Source: Distichodus sexfasciatus
Taxonomy: Eukaryota; Chordata; Actinopteri; Characiformes; Distichodontidae
Direction of reading: 5' to 3'
DNA length: 64,000 nucleotides
Assembly (NCBI GenBank): GCA_032718565.1
Contig: JAVGVS010000001.1
Span: 5,740,495 to 5,804,494 of the forward strand
The translations under genes were made by a program, and so were the position numbers. The stretch's first letter is position 1; each line of letters begins with the position of its first letter. The notes under the pieces are model-generated. The model was not told where the DNA came from and did not search any database. It was given only the letters and a program-made list of their open reading frames with translations. Shown one piece after another: positions 29,089 through 42,700 of this stretch.

Positions 29089-29096
29089 ACGAGCAT
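29089..29096. repeat. 8-bp target duplication, right of 28148-29088
   Basis: ACGAGCAT. Confidence 0.85.
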
Positions 29097-30441
29097 CAAT
29101 CTGTGCCACATTTATCTGGTGCAAACTGAAATTAAATGATACTGTCATAGCACAAAGACAACAAACCCCCATAGCAGATGTGCTTTTAGCAAATAAAGAA
29201 GAAAAATAGAGCATTTATGTGAACGGAAATTCGAGTCTTTTCTCAAACAAGCACACTTGGAAAGCTTCAACTATACACAAATAAATAGTAGTATAATGAG
29301 AATGGAATAATGGCTCTCCACTCTCTTGAGATTTGTTGAAAAAGAGGCTTTTCTGCTTTATAATTCCAAGCAGCTCCACTGGAATTCAGAGTGCACATTC
29401 ATTTATTATCATTCTAGTCTTTCATAGGACAAGCTGCTAAAGCAATTAACTTCATCAGTTGAGTGTGTTTCAGAAAGCTCAGTCATTATTGGAGGATGTC
29501 ACTTTTATATGCACACAGCTCTGAGTGAATGAAACTGGTGGGAAACTCTGATATGAATTTGATATTGAATAACTTTCTATATAAATCGCTACAAAAGAGT
29601 TTTATCTCATCATTTCTTGCAAAGTGTGTATGATCTCTTCTCTCAGAGCAATCTACTGTAGTTTAGCAGTGTTAAAGACGTGCTAATAGATTTTTTTTTT
29701 ATTAACTTCGTAGACTTTAAGTAATTAACAATTTCCTCGAACTGGCTTGCGCCTTGTGTACCTTTTGTGAGTGTTGTGGGAGGACAGCATCGTGTTTCAC
29801 AAGCAATTAAGTTCACACATGTGCACCACTAGCAGTCAACGCAGCAGTCATCCGTAGCAGTGGGTGTGCTGCGTGCTGTAACACTAATTCCCCATTAGCA
29901 CTGGCGCTCGCCAGCGTACAAAAAAATACAAGTTGAATTTGCAAATGAGGAATGATTCCATTAACAAAGCCACTCTATGCAAATCATATCTTAATTAGTT
30001 GGTCCCAACTAACGAGAAGGCAACAAATGAGAGCGGACACACCCACAGCAATGTAATCTGGAAAAAATAACAGGATAGCGTCTTATCACGCAGAAAACAC
30101 GCACACACACACAAACAGACTTCTAGCAGCAGGACCACCAAACTACCCCTCCTCTTCTTCAAAACATACACACCCCCTTTCGTCAAGGGGACAGTTACCC
30201 TTGGCAACGCATCCACAAAGGAAACCAGGTCAAGCTCCTCCCACTGAGATAAACCAGCACTGCCCAGCTTTCACCACAGGGAGCCGATGTCAGAGAAATC
30301 TAATATATTTATTATGGGAAACATAAAATGGATCGGCTGAAATGAATATTGCAGAGCGAAACACAATGAGCTCAAAACACTCATACTTATGGGATGAAAG
30401 TACAGACCAAGCTAAAGGGGTTTATATCACACAGACAATGC

Positions 30442-30666
30442 TGTGTGTGTGTGTGTGTGTGTTCTTGTACTTGCTCCTTAATGAGAACCAAAATGAGTTT
30501 TTAACCAGCAGAGTGAGGACATTTCTGGGAAGTGAGGACTTTTTTTTAGTGGTTCTAGGGTTATGGTTAGGGTTAGGTGTAGTATTATTTAGATACAGTA
30601 ATATAGAAGTCAATGGAGGTCCTCACTACTATATAAGTACAAGGATGTGTGTGTGTGTGTGTGTGT
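30442..30666 (+). repeat. GT-bounded dispersed repeat with TTAGGG-like core
   Basis: A (GT)n run (30442-30462), then GTGAGGACATTTCTGGGAAG, a core GGTTATGGTTAGGGTTAGGT, then GGTCCTCACTA and a second (GT)n run (30646-30666). I recognise this layout as a common teleost interspersed repeat. A related, SINE-interrupted copy is at 44815-45425. Confidence 0.6.
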
Positions 30667-32188
30667 CGGGGAGTGTTGTCACCTAATCCATGTGTTATTT
30701 GGGTCTAGAAGGCAGAAGAAATCTCTTTAACCACATCTCCATCAAGACTATATAAATCAAGACAGCAGGGAGCATAAAGATCCCGCATCGTATTTTTTTC
30801 CCTCTCCCTTTAATGGCCTATATGTTGGGTCAATGCAAAAATGTGGCTCATAGCACTCATTTACGAACCAAATTATATGCCGTGGTAAAGATGGAGGCTA
30901 ACTTTTACTACTTCACAATAAAGAAAAGGGTTAGTTCCCACAAATCATTTTTCATTTTATGGCTCACACTTCCTTTCTTAAGTCAATATTTCACATCGTG
31001 CCCATCTTGATTCTCATTTTACCCACATCTTTGATCCAAAGGATGAAATTATTTTTATATATACAGTAAAGACAGAAAAACACAGAGTAGTACTGTGAGA
31101 AACTCTAAATAAATCTATTTAGTCTGAACAGAATTAGTGTACCTGTCAATGCCTTGCAATCATTACTGTCTGCTGGGTAATTATTTGAAAAGTAGGAATC
31201 AAAGCCACTTGCTGTACACATTGTGCCTGCCGATGTTTTAATCATGATCTCCTAATCAGCCATCTGGCCACAGTGATAATTTCAGGTCTCACTAGATCTG
31301 AGGTGTTTCACTAGCTGGCATTTGAGAGACATATCAGGACTCTTTCCCAATGTATCTCTACACTGTTGCCAGCCACAATGTCTTCAACCACAAAGCTCTG
31401 CAGATCAGTGTTAGAAGTGAGTGTTAAGACAATGCCGAACTACATTATATAAGAATGAAGACATGGATGCAGTATATGTTCTGTGTTTTGTCTATGTAAT
31501 GAGGGTTGGGGATAAAGGGCAAGGAGGAAGCAGTGTGTGGTGGGGGCCTGTCTTATGGAACGCTGCCAGGCAGACAGCAGCTGGTCTTAACGTTCCAGAG
31601 TCAAGAGGAAAATGTGTGCAAATGAAAGGTCATACCGAATTTTCAGGGTGATTATGTCCAGTAGAATTAATGTAGGACTCTCCCTAGGCTCAAATGCAAA
31701 CTGAGGAGTGACTGACCCAGTAAGACACAAAGAAAATGAGAGACAGAGAAAGAAAAACAACAGAGCTTGCAATCATCATTTGAACTGCAATCAGTAACTA
31801 TTCTGTTTCTCTCACAATTATCAGGATCTCAGCACAAATTTCTCTGTAATCCTCTGCATCGTTCTTCAGCCTACATAAATGAACATAGGCAGTAAGAATC
31901 TCCTAAATGTTAGTTTTATATTCTCGATAAAACAGTATGTGCGTGTGTGTTGAGGGGGTGGGGTCGGGGGTGGAACAGGGAGAAAGAAATCAATTTGGCA
32001 ACAACCGGAACAATACCGCCTCCAGCTGCCATATCGGACCACTGCACACCAAAGCATCACATTGGAAAAGCATAACGCAGTAAATCTGAACGTTAGTACC
32101 GCTTAATCTTCACAAGTCTGCACACAATATAACTTCACCCAGCCACAATCTAACATTTGATTCATCCTCAGGTATACAGTAAACATCC

Positions 32189-32219
<31 letters not shown>

Positions 32220-32276
32220 GTGTGTGTATATATATATATGTGTGTATATATATATATGTGTATATATACATGTATG
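32189..32276. repeat. (TG)n/(TA)n compound microsatellite
   Basis: Alternating TGTGTGTG and TATATATA blocks in at least four cycles: a strictly alternating purine-pyrimidine tract of about 88 bp. Confidence 0.9.
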
Positions 32277-34390
32277 TTTTGTAATTGTCCTTTAAACGAC
32301 TCTATATGTGCTTCTGCTGAGAAAGATACAGTGAATTGCTTCTAAATATAACAAATGGAAGGAAGGATAACATTAGTGTACAAGCAATTTCCCTTCCTAA
32401 AAGACCCTTGCTAAAAGACTTGTATAAGAATACATCCCAGCATCCATTCATTGCGAATTCTTAAGTGAAATGATTGAAAATTACACAATTTCTTACCTTC
32501 AAACTGAAACGGCTAAAAAACCTGCTCTTAACTGTGAAACCTGTTCAGAGGGAGGGTGTTTCTGCATCTGTGCACTTACTATACGCTTTCTTCAATAAGA
32601 CATGAAAGGAGACTGACAGGCAGCTCTGTAACCTTCACAGGACATAAAAGTGTCTTCACAGCTCAGCTTTCACCTACAGAATCTGCAAGCGATACCCTTT
32701 AAGGGTCCTTCAAGTAAAGCAATGCACACTTATGCTTTAGGACTGGACTATCCACAAGATTAACCACCATTATGAGTGTTCCTCAGACTGTGATAACCGC
32801 AGACCATTTCCTGTTTTCTTTTCCAGGGCTTATGAAACACTGGAAGTCTGTCAGTCATGGACAACAGAACTGGACGATAAAGCTGAAAATCTTAGCATGA
32901 TAAAATGTTTCTCATCAGCCAATGTCAATAATTCTAGACCATTTTTAAATGACTCAATTTCCACGAGTAGAAATGGTTTAATTTACAATTAGCAAGTTTT
33001 CATAAATTCCTGGAGGACAATATTTTTACGTTATCAACGCAAAATCTTGAACTTAGCACATCAAGGGCTAGTTTTGTGGAAAATAATTAAGCCTAGTTTT
33101 AGACTAGCTTTGCTTTTCAGTGGTAAATCTCCATTGGTACTGAAATTTAGTCCAAGACTAGTTTTAAATTGCTATTTAAAAGTGGTTTGCAAAATTCAAG
33201 TAAACGTTAAAGTAGATCAACCTACCATGTAAGATGTATGTCAAAAACTCAAAATTTAGTTAATCTTCGATGTTGAAAAAACAGATAATAAACTATATTT
33301 AATGAGAATAGCCATCCATTACACATAAACATCTAGGAAATCAACAGTCAAGATGATATAAGTCTCACATTTGCTGTTTGCTTGAATTTAAATGAGACTA
33401 GTAAACATTCTATCAAAGAATTTTCTTATTGCTTTTATGTGTATATCATATGACATATTCCTCTACTTATTGCTCAAATAGCTGTAATGTTATACTTCAT
33501 TGTCATACTCCGAGGTGGTTAGAGTCTATAAAAAAGGTAACTCCCTAATTAATTGGTCTTGATATTCAAATGAACCTATTTCAGGGTCCATCAGACACAG
33601 ACATCTTAATGTGATGTAACACACCTCCTTTACTTCACACTCCCCGGAGTGTCTTGGAAAACAAAAGACAAATGGCAGCCTCCAAAACCAGACCAACCTG
33701 GGGGATTTTAAAATGCTGCTGAAGCCGGTCTGAGATCTGCTTGCCTGGCAGTTAGAGATAGCGACAGAACCTTATCTGCCCTGACAAAAGCTGAAGTGCC
33801 TCCTCACTCCTACCTCAATGAAGACCTCATACGAGCAGGATGCTCATACTGAGCACTAAACCCCTCGCATCATATTTACGCTAACGAAAGACGACCAGGA
33901 TTTCCTAACAAACACAAAATCAGGCATGAGAGGAAGGAAGCTCACAAACACATGTTTACAGAGTCACACAAGCACACAGATAAGGAAAAAAAAACAAATG
34001 TATAATGTGAAATCTCTTCACACTAAATACCTGTCTTTCTTGTGGTGATGATGGAGAGAGAAAGCATGCCCCTCTCATGCCTCCATAAACAGAAGCTAAA
34101 ATCCTGAGTTCAATCTCACTCTGAACTAGGCACGAAGCTGGGGCTCTTTCTGGTGTTGATGAAGAATTAGACCTGACCAATCAGTGGACTGCTTATTTGC
34201 ATGATGTATTTGTTGGTTGGGTGGGGGGTAAGGTGACATTGAACGTGCTTCCTGTTTGTGTGTGTGTGTGTGTTACAAGTTCCACCCATCATGACTTCAT
34301 CCTCGATGTGTCGGTCTGATTGATTATGACACATATGATGTAGTAGAAGAAAATACTTGTGTTGCATTTAAAACACACACACATACGCAT

Positions 34391-34414
34391 ACACACACAC
34401 ACACACACACACAC
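34391..34414. repeat. (AC)n microsatellite
   Basis: About 12 units. A GT run of about 8 units on the same strand lies at 34257-34273, so the pair is inverted. Confidence 0.85.
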
Positions 34415-34537
34415 TTCTTAATGACTTTGTGAGGCATGTGTTAACTTAATTAATACTTTTTAAGTAATACCTAACCACACAAATTAACTAATACCACACC
34501 AACCCCCAGCCCTAGCTCCACTAACCAAACAGAAATC

Positions 34538-34552
34538 TTTTTTTTTTTTTTT
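34538..34552. repeat. poly(T) tract
   Basis: 15 consecutive T, possibly a retroposon tail on the minus strand. Confidence 0.6.
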
Positions 34553-34936
34553 ACTGGAACTGCTCTAGGTTTTCTAGGTACTCTAGCTTTTCATCCATGC
34601 CCTCAGAAAATCTTAAAAACCTGATCCCAAACCCACAGCGGTAATAATTTGAAATAAATTTGTATTTCTGTCCCTGCGACCCCGGTTGGAATTAAGTGGT
34701 TCGGGTAATGTATTAATGTATATTTCTGTATTTATTTTTCTTACATCAGAGCTTCTCCTTAAACTCCATCTTCATCTCAAAATATAAAAAAATCACTGAT
34801 CAAGTTTAGGTTTTATATTTAATGTTACTGATATGATATACAAAGATACACACAGCATATTTAACGGCATATATATGTTATGATCCCGTGTCCTCACAAG
34901 GATACGAAGACATACATTTATGTGTGCGTCCAAGTG

Positions 34937-34953
34937 CGTGTGTGTGTGTGTGT
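34937..34953. repeat. (GT)n microsatellite
   Basis: About 8 units. Confidence 0.8.
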
Positions 34954-36942
34954 AGGCACTCATTTGTTTGTGGCAAAGTGCTATAGTGAGCCCTCCACAG
35001 ACCCGACGCAGTACAGCAGTGCTCTAGAGCTCTCGAGGATCTCTTCACAGCAGCAAAATGACGACACGCCGATACACTCCATTTAGCCTGTGTACTAACG
35101 GACAAACACACACCAGCGCTGTGGCTCACTCCATACCAAATACGCATTGCTCCCTTTCCAGCACACAAACCACAGCTAATTACAAATTAATGCTCACTCA
35201 GTCAGACCTAGCACTGCCTTTGAAATATTTCGGTTTTGATTTGAGGGCTGTGGAGTCTGGCTGCTCGAGAGAGAGTGAGAGAGAGAAAGAGCATGCATTT
35301 AGAGATGAGCCTGTAGATGATGTGTTAAAGGGTTTTATAAATGAAGCTGAGATACATCAGACCTCAAAGGCACGGCAAATCAGAGAGTCTGTTAGCTATT
35401 TTATGAGGGAGAGACAGGAAAAGACTGAGAGGGAGTGAGAGATCCATGTGTTTTTTATTAATCTTTTGTCTCTGTCTGTCTTCATCATAGCATCTCCAGA
35501 TGTACCATTTGTACCAGCTCTTGTTCACTTCCCTTTTACCGGAGACATTTCCTTACCAGCTGAAAACAATATACCGTCTAATTTGTCAGCTGCCATAGAG
35601 GCATTACTGCAAGTCATTTAGAAGGATGTAAAAGTCATAGATGTGAACAAGACATATCATTTTTGTCAGCATTCGAAAAATGCACAAAAAAACAACAAGA
35701 AATTTGTCCCCAAATCCAAGAATCTTAGAACAGAATCGAAAAACCGAACTAAAAATGTCATGCAGTGTTTTTCCACAACATGGAACCCATCACAAAGAAA
35801 AGTCAGTAGAGACCCATCAATCAAAAATCCCTCATACCCCTGTCCCTGCAGTCCACTTAACCATTTTCTCCCACTAGAGGAAGCAATACAGGAACTATGC
35901 AGTCCCAAAAAATGTGCATTTCAGCCAGAAGCAGCTGGACTCCTAGAACCTTCATGGAAGCCACCTGAGATTTCATCCGGCAATATACAACACATGACAA
36001 GACACTTATGAACCCCTTCACATCCACTTTCACATACTAATTCAGCTTTACAGCATGTATCTTTGACAATTGATTCACTCGTTCACATCGGGGACCAACA
36101 GTAAGCTGCAGAAAATTCCAGACATAATTGTATGAACATCATCATTTTTTTCCACCCCACCTGTCAGAGCTGTAGTAAGTTCCATGAGCCGGCTGCTGTT
36201 TGTGCTATGCGCTGCTGACATGCTGAATACGTAATTCCACGCTGGAGGAGAAGGCCCATGTCAAGAATTCCCCGGTGATCCGGGGAATGCTACAAGCACA
36301 CCGCGAGCACTGAAATGCTAATCTGCTTCTGCCCCGAAACGGTTTTCCAAGAGGAGGTAGGTGCCAGGCTACCTGCGGGAAGCTGATACTCACAGCGGCA
36401 CTGGGACAAGCCGGGGTCGGCTGCGCAAATTACCCATGGAGCCCCTGCCAAGAACAATGGTGCTGAGCTCGTTAGCTAAACCCCATTCCGTCAGCTCCAC
36501 TCACCGATGCGGACGAGGATTCAGACAACCTGTCACAGGGCCTGCAAGTCAAACCTGTTTAAAAGTGCACACTATAAAAAAACGGCTGGTCAGAATGGGA
36601 AGTCCAATCCCGGATCATTCATTGTTTATGCAGCTCTGTCAGCCTGACTTACTGCATCCAACATTGCAGTAACATCCACCTTCAGACCTTCAGCTCTATC
36701 ACCATCAAAGCATTTACAGTAGATAAAGGGCATTTAGAACACCTTAAGAAATCAGGAACTTTTGCAGTTGCAAATATTTTGCAGTTTTACTTTGTTAAGG
36801 GACAATTTTTTTTTTGCACCTGTGTAATGATGTACTGCAAAGGTGTAACGATACAACGTCCTCTGAAGACACACCTCTTCAAGGAGTGTCTAGGGGACTA
36901 ATTTACCCCTTACTGTTTACATGTTTTACATGAATGGAAGTG

Positions 36943-37289
36943 GGCGGCACAGTGGTGCAGTGTTTAGCGCTGCTGCGTCACAACGAGAAGGTCCTGGGTT
37001 CGAACCGTGGGTCGGCGGTGGGGCCTCTCTGTGTGGAGTTTGCATGCTCTCTCCGTGTTCGCGTGGGTTTTCTCCAGGTGTTCTGGTTTCCTCCCACAGT
37101 GCAAAGGCATGCACTATAGGTTAATTGGTGACTCTAAATTGGCCCTGTGATTGTGATTTTGTGAGTGTGTGCACCCTGCGGTGTGTTGGTCCCTGCCTTG
37201 TTCCCGTAAGTTCCTGGGATAGGCTCCAGCCCCCCCACGACCACGGTTGGGATTGAGTGGTTCGGATAATGAATTAATGAACGAATGAA
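36943..37289 (+). mobile_element. V-SINE-like tRNA-derived SINE, full length
   Basis: Head GGCGGCACAGTGGTGCAGTG (A-box-like), B box GGTTCGAACC, central domain TTTGCATGCTCTCTCCGTGT and GGTTTCCTCCCACAGTGCA, and a (GAAT)n tail. The flanks ATGAATGGAAGTG (36930-36942) and the same 13 bases at 37289-37301 form a target duplication that partly merges with the tail. Confidence 0.85.
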
Positions 37290-37437
37290 TGAATGGAAGT
37301 GATTGTGTAAAATCAACTTATGATATTGTCTCATATCTCCTAAAATGAATCAAATCGAAATAGTATCGTAGCAGACTTTAGATATCAAAAGCAGACATTA
37401 AATTGTTATCAACTGAATCCATATTGTATTGTATACT

Positions 37438-37688
37438 CAGAGGTTTTCAACCGGTGGTCTGCAGGGGCAATGCAGGTGGTCCGTGACATGCAAACCAGTT
37501 TCACTACTGGAATCACTTTTTAAAAATTCAAAACATTTCCAATGTGGTCATCTCTATAAATAATGAATTTAATGCAAATATCTTAAGAATAATAGAAAAA
37601 AACCCTTCCGCACGGGCACACAGTTGGCTACAGACTACTGCTGAGTCAGAATGGTGGTCCCTTGGACTGAACCAGTTGAAAACCCCTG
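37438..37688. mobile_element. hAT-like MITE, 251 bp
   Basis: The termini CAGAGGTTTTCAACCGG and CCAGTTGAAAACCCCTG are inverted repeats of the CAGGGGTTTTCAAC type seen in hAT elements. The flanks GTATACT and GTATAGT are similar but not an exact 8-bp duplication, so the boundaries may be off by a base. Confidence 0.7.
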
Positions 37689-38036
37689 GTATAGTGATGC
37701 CACTTGTGATTTACAATAATACCCACTGCTTTTAAACAAAGCCACTATTTAATGTTCTGGGTATAAAAGCATAGTAACTCATTCAATTAGCATGATACTG
37801 TGGAACTTTGTGCTCTTGCCACAGACTTTCTTGAGAGACAATGAGAATAACCAATATATAACATAAGGAAAAACTCCTGCGCACATATTCTCCTTCTCTC
37901 TGTACCTCTTTCTCTGTCTCTTTGCCTGCGATGTGTCAGACTCTGTTAGAGGGAGGATTACCCCACTGAGACATGAAGAGAGTCAAGGGGAGAACTCGAC
38001 CAGGGCTGCCCTTTTAACCAACCCAAACTGTGTGGC

Positions 38037-38038
<2 letters not shown>

Positions 38039-38068
<30 letters not shown>
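38039..38068. repeat. (GT)n microsatellite
   Basis: About 15 pure units. Confidence 0.9.
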
Positions 38069-38069
<1 letters not shown>

Positions 38070-38879
38070 CACATTTGTTCTGACAGTCTGATGAGTCAGT
38101 TACTACCTCAGGCATAAAATAATCCTCAAAGCTGAAAAGCAAATATATACACAGCCAGACATACTCCTTGCATAGACAAACAGCAAATTATGATGTCTGG
38201 TCATTTTACATTAGCCACAAGGCACTTTGCACCAGACTACAATAGTTAGAAGTTAGAAAAACAGTTACAATACACACAACAGCTTTTAGTTAAAATGTAG
38301 TCTAAAGGGTAAGATGAGGACTGAGAGGGAGAAGGCTGGACACATGGAGTTACAGAGTTTATGTACATAAGGGTCTTTGGCTTTCAACATTTTACCATGT
38401 GTCTAACAGGGTACAGTGGCACACAGTAAAAAATTTGCACTTAGCACACTTAGCAGGACTTAGCAGATGAAATGAGCATCACTGGAGCTAAACACGATGC
38501 CAAGTTTTAAAGAGAGTCTGGTGAAGGTTAGCACAAAGGAAAAACGCAATTGGTTCTTCCATTCTAAACCACAGACATTCTTAAATGACAGCATATTTAT
38601 GAAAATAATATTTACCAGCTTGCCGCATTACACGTTTTGTTCTGTAATGGCATTTTTAGTGACAGATCTGATACTTCACTGTACCACAAAAATACTCTAC
38701 AGGCTAAATCATTTGGTATGGTACACAGCAAATACCATGAAACGAGTTCCGAGATTTCACATTTAATCAGTGTTGTGGTCAGGAATGGGAACAATGCTGA
38801 CCCTTTGAGGCACTGTGTATTTGACTGAGCATCACTTTTCTTGATGTAATGTGGACAATGGCTTGCTTTGTAATATGTT

Positions 38880-39115
38880 CATTGATTAGCCATAACATTA
38901 TAACCACTGACAGGAGAAATGAATAACATTTATTACCTTGTTACAATGGCATTCATCAGTGAGCATTTTGCCCTTGACGTTGATGTGTTTGAAGCATCCA
39001 AATGGACAAGCGTAAGATTTTTGAGCAATTTCGATAAGGGCAAAACTGGAGAGAACATCTCCAAAACTGCAGCTCTTGTGTGATGTTCCCAGTCTGCACT
39101 GTTCAGGACTGGACA
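38880..39115 (+). pseudogene. Tc1-like transposase fragment (N-terminal), frame-broken
   Basis: The sequence around ATGGACAAGCGTAAG (38999-39017) and CATCTCCAAAACTGCAGCTC follows the N-terminal helix-turn-helix region of Tc1-like transposases (MGKRK... and ...ISKTAALVG...). The frame shifts at TTTCGATAAGGGC, giving an early TAA, and a second stop follows in GTGTGATG. The catalytic part is absent. The leading block GATTAGCCATAACATTATAA is the usual non-coding leader of this repeat. Confidence 0.7.
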
Positions 39116-39758
39116 ACTGACCCTTAGGAAGGATCAAGACCATTAGCCCCAAGATGATTCAGGGAAATGTAATTAGGAAACGTAATTGGTTCTGGATAAG
39201 ACAGGCTGCTAATGTAAATGCAATGGAAATGGAATTGCATTAAGAGTAGCCCCTTAAAGACCAAATTCCATTCTATATCTTCTGAATAAAGCTCCGGCTG
39301 AGCATATACTTTATAACTTTTATAGAAAGTATGACATTGCCAAAAAATGATATGGCCAAATCTAGTGATTAGTGTGATGGCTATAACCTTTGTACGACTG
39401 TAAATACACGGAGGAGCTGTCTTTGACCAAATATCGTGATTCCTAAAACAGGGCACAGTAGGCAAAGCCTCAGCTATAAATATCAATTAATATAGACGAA
39501 TAAAGAAGAGATGGGAGGAGAGGAAGGGAACAGATCCATTGGGGATGGCAGCACATACTCATTACTCAAACACTAATGACAACCTGTCTACTCTTAAAGC
39601 AGGCTCCCAAACACTGAAAGAATATAAAAATAGCTGAAACTGAGGCATAAGGAGAACTGGGGTTATTCTTATGCATGAAATGATATTTCCATACTTCTGC
39701 TGGTGCTGCACTCCTTCCAGTGTGCCTTAACCAAACACTGGAGAGACCAAATCAAATT

Positions 39759-39780
39759 GTGTGTGTGTGTGTGTGTGTGT
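39759..39780. repeat. (GT)n microsatellite
   Basis: 11 units. Confidence 0.88.
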
Positions 39781-42700
39781 CATCTCCAATTTGAAATGTA
39801 CTGTCTATTTTTATCTTTTACCATGCTTTCGGTTACTACAGGTTGAGTATAGCTTTATTTAAATGTAACTGTAGCATTGTTTACATTGAGTAATTATGGA
39901 TGTAAAAAGAGTTACCTTGCAAAGATAGCAAAACGTGACTGCGAGTGTGTGTATGTTTGTGTGTATTTCACACTTCGAGAGGTGTGATGGATGGATTGTG
40001 AAAGTGAAAAAGGCAGCAGAATGAGGTTGCGGGCTGGAACAGTGACAGGATGCTGCTCTCTTCTCTGTTAGAGCGGAATCCTCATCAGGACGACAGAGCC
40101 ACTCAGTTTCCGCTGGGTATGTGTTAAATCATTGTCATTCACACTGTTTTCCCACTCCTGTTCACCCACCTCTCTGGATCTGTCCATCATTTGGGAAAAA
40201 GTGCAGTGGAGCATTTAGAACCTGTCGATCATTCCCAAATACCACACCCCCACTTTTGACAGACATTCTCCATGACAACAGGAACCAATTGTAATGGGGT
40301 GAGGAGAGATTTGTCAAAACTAGTGTCATCAGAAACTAGACATATTGATTTCAAAGTTACCATGAGTCCCAAGGGTCAGCAACTTTGGGAATAAAGTAAA
40401 CTAGAGTTTGCACAAAAACTCTATTCTTCTAATGCGGCAAGATCAAGTCAAGATGGCCTACCAAACGCTCAAAGGTGTCCTAACAAGAAGAGCTTTGAAG
40501 TTAAGTGCTGCAGTGTGTTAACTTGTGATCATCAATCTTTGCTTCATTACTGATAATCAAACACCCATCATGTCTCTGCCGCTCTGAGATCAGCTTTAGG
40601 ACAGAGTTCCAAATTCTGGCTCAAACACTGTGTGCTTTTATGTAATGCTGACTGCTCACCATCTGTTTGGGCTAAATGCCAGATCACTGGGGTTTTTACT
40701 GATCTGAGGCCAGTCTGTCTGATAAAAGGGCTCCACTGCTTTCTAATAAAACCTTGTAGGGGAGGACTGATAACTAGCATGAGACATGCGGGAGTAAGTG
40801 AGTAAGTGCTTCTGATAACAGGTACTCCCTTAAGGTTTGTGCTACCTTACAACACTTTTACAGTCATAAAAATAAGACACTCCATAAGTGTGTTTGCAAA
40901 GTAATAAAAACACAGCTTGAGCCAGAAAGTGGTTTTGGCTATTCCATTAAAAATCATGGAACCATGAAGTTGGTTTCGATGTCAAACACTCCAGATAAAC
41001 CATCTAAGAATGTGTTTTGAACCACTGACCAGCATCAACAACCATTAAATCTGTGTTGGTCGGTATGGAGAGAAATTTATGAATGAATTTATGCCTCCAG
41101 ATGTAGAAATGGAATTTGACAACATGCTGTCATAACATGAATTAGAAATGATTAAATCTGCTATAATCTAACCCCCCCCTTAATGTGGGACCTATCTGTG
41201 TCGAAACACAGCTATGAAAACATACACAGTCACCAAAGACAGGATCAGACCTTAAGCAGAAGGAGAAGAGATCACTAACGCACTGACAAGAGGGCTTGTC
41301 TGCAGTAGCACACATGCACAGAACCATCTTTGAACCTGTAAAGCTGTTTCCATAATTACAGCAGTTAGCTTGCAGCTAAGTGCTTTTTTACAGCCTCGCT
41401 GTGTTCATGAAAAGAGTGTGATCTCTCCTCCATCTGAGCACAGCACCCTTGGGGACAAACACAGAGGCAAATGAGCGGATGACGACAGGTGCTGCTCTAG
41501 TTAGGAAAGGAAGGAAATGTCTACCCGGATGCTAACAACGTGCAGTGGGAATTCCTACCTATAGAGCACAGATGTAGTGTGGTGCTATTCACACATGTTC
41601 ATTAACATATTTTGGAATATAGTTGGGTATGTGATGGTATGAAACATGTGATACTGTATATTTAGCCTGCAGTCCTTCGCCCCCAGCTGGGAGGTTGACT
41701 GTTGAGTCTATGCAGGACTTCCAGTTTCTGGAACAAGGTTGTTTTACAGAACAACAAAAGAGACATCTGTGGAACAGATTTCTGCAGCATCCACAAGATG
41801 TGCACTCAGAGGAAAAAAAAGATGAGTTTTGGGTTTGGTTTCCTCGCAGAGTGACCCAAAGGTGAGAGGAAATTCCCAGAAGAGATGAGAATAAGCAGGT
41901 GAAGGAAGACAAGTCTGGTTCACTAGGCACCACACAAAAGCTGTCCGATACTTCAAAATCAGCTGAATATAAGGACAAATACTTAGAGAGCATCAACACA
42001 TCTATGCCCAAATTGAAACAACAGATTAGAATGGACTTTCACTTTTTAATTCGTTTCAAAATTTTCAAACTAAATTAAACATTTCTTACTAAAGTGAAAA
42101 ACAAGTGAAAACATGAGGTGTAAAAGACAAAAGGCAACAACAGTGCTCTTGTATGTTCAGTCAAGACAGTCTGGCCACGAAGAAAATGACAGAAATTGCA
42201 GACATTGCTGTTCACCATCATTCTGTCATGATCAGTTTAAAATACATATATTATGAACACTTTATTTCCATGGATTTGTCGGTGAATCAAAGAGTACAGA
42301 TTTGCCTCTGGTTCTCCTCGTATACTTTTAATTGTTTCTTAATTACAGGCCTGTCTAAGTGAGCTCATCACTGCTCCTGTCTGTCTGCTGCTGGTTTACA
42401 TCAGTGCACCAAATCTTAACCACAGAGCCAGGCAACAATGAGAGGAAAAAGCCAGGTTAATAAATCATAACCCCGTAGCAGAGCATTCTCATTACACTGT
42501 CAGGGTAAATTAGTAGCATATACACAGCCTAAGTGGATTATAGTAGAAAGAATAGGCCATGTCAACAAGTTATGGATCTAAGGTATGAGTTCACAACTTG
42601 CATTCAAACTCATTAACTTTGCTTTCAAAGTATTGCAAAGAGAAACCAGCTGTGCCCTGCCCTCATCTGAATATGTATGTCTGTTGAGAAAGAACAGGGG

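Noticed and set aside
35643..36011. 122-codon open frame on the plus strand
   Set aside because: No recognisable domain, no splice context, and unremarkable base composition. Probably chance.
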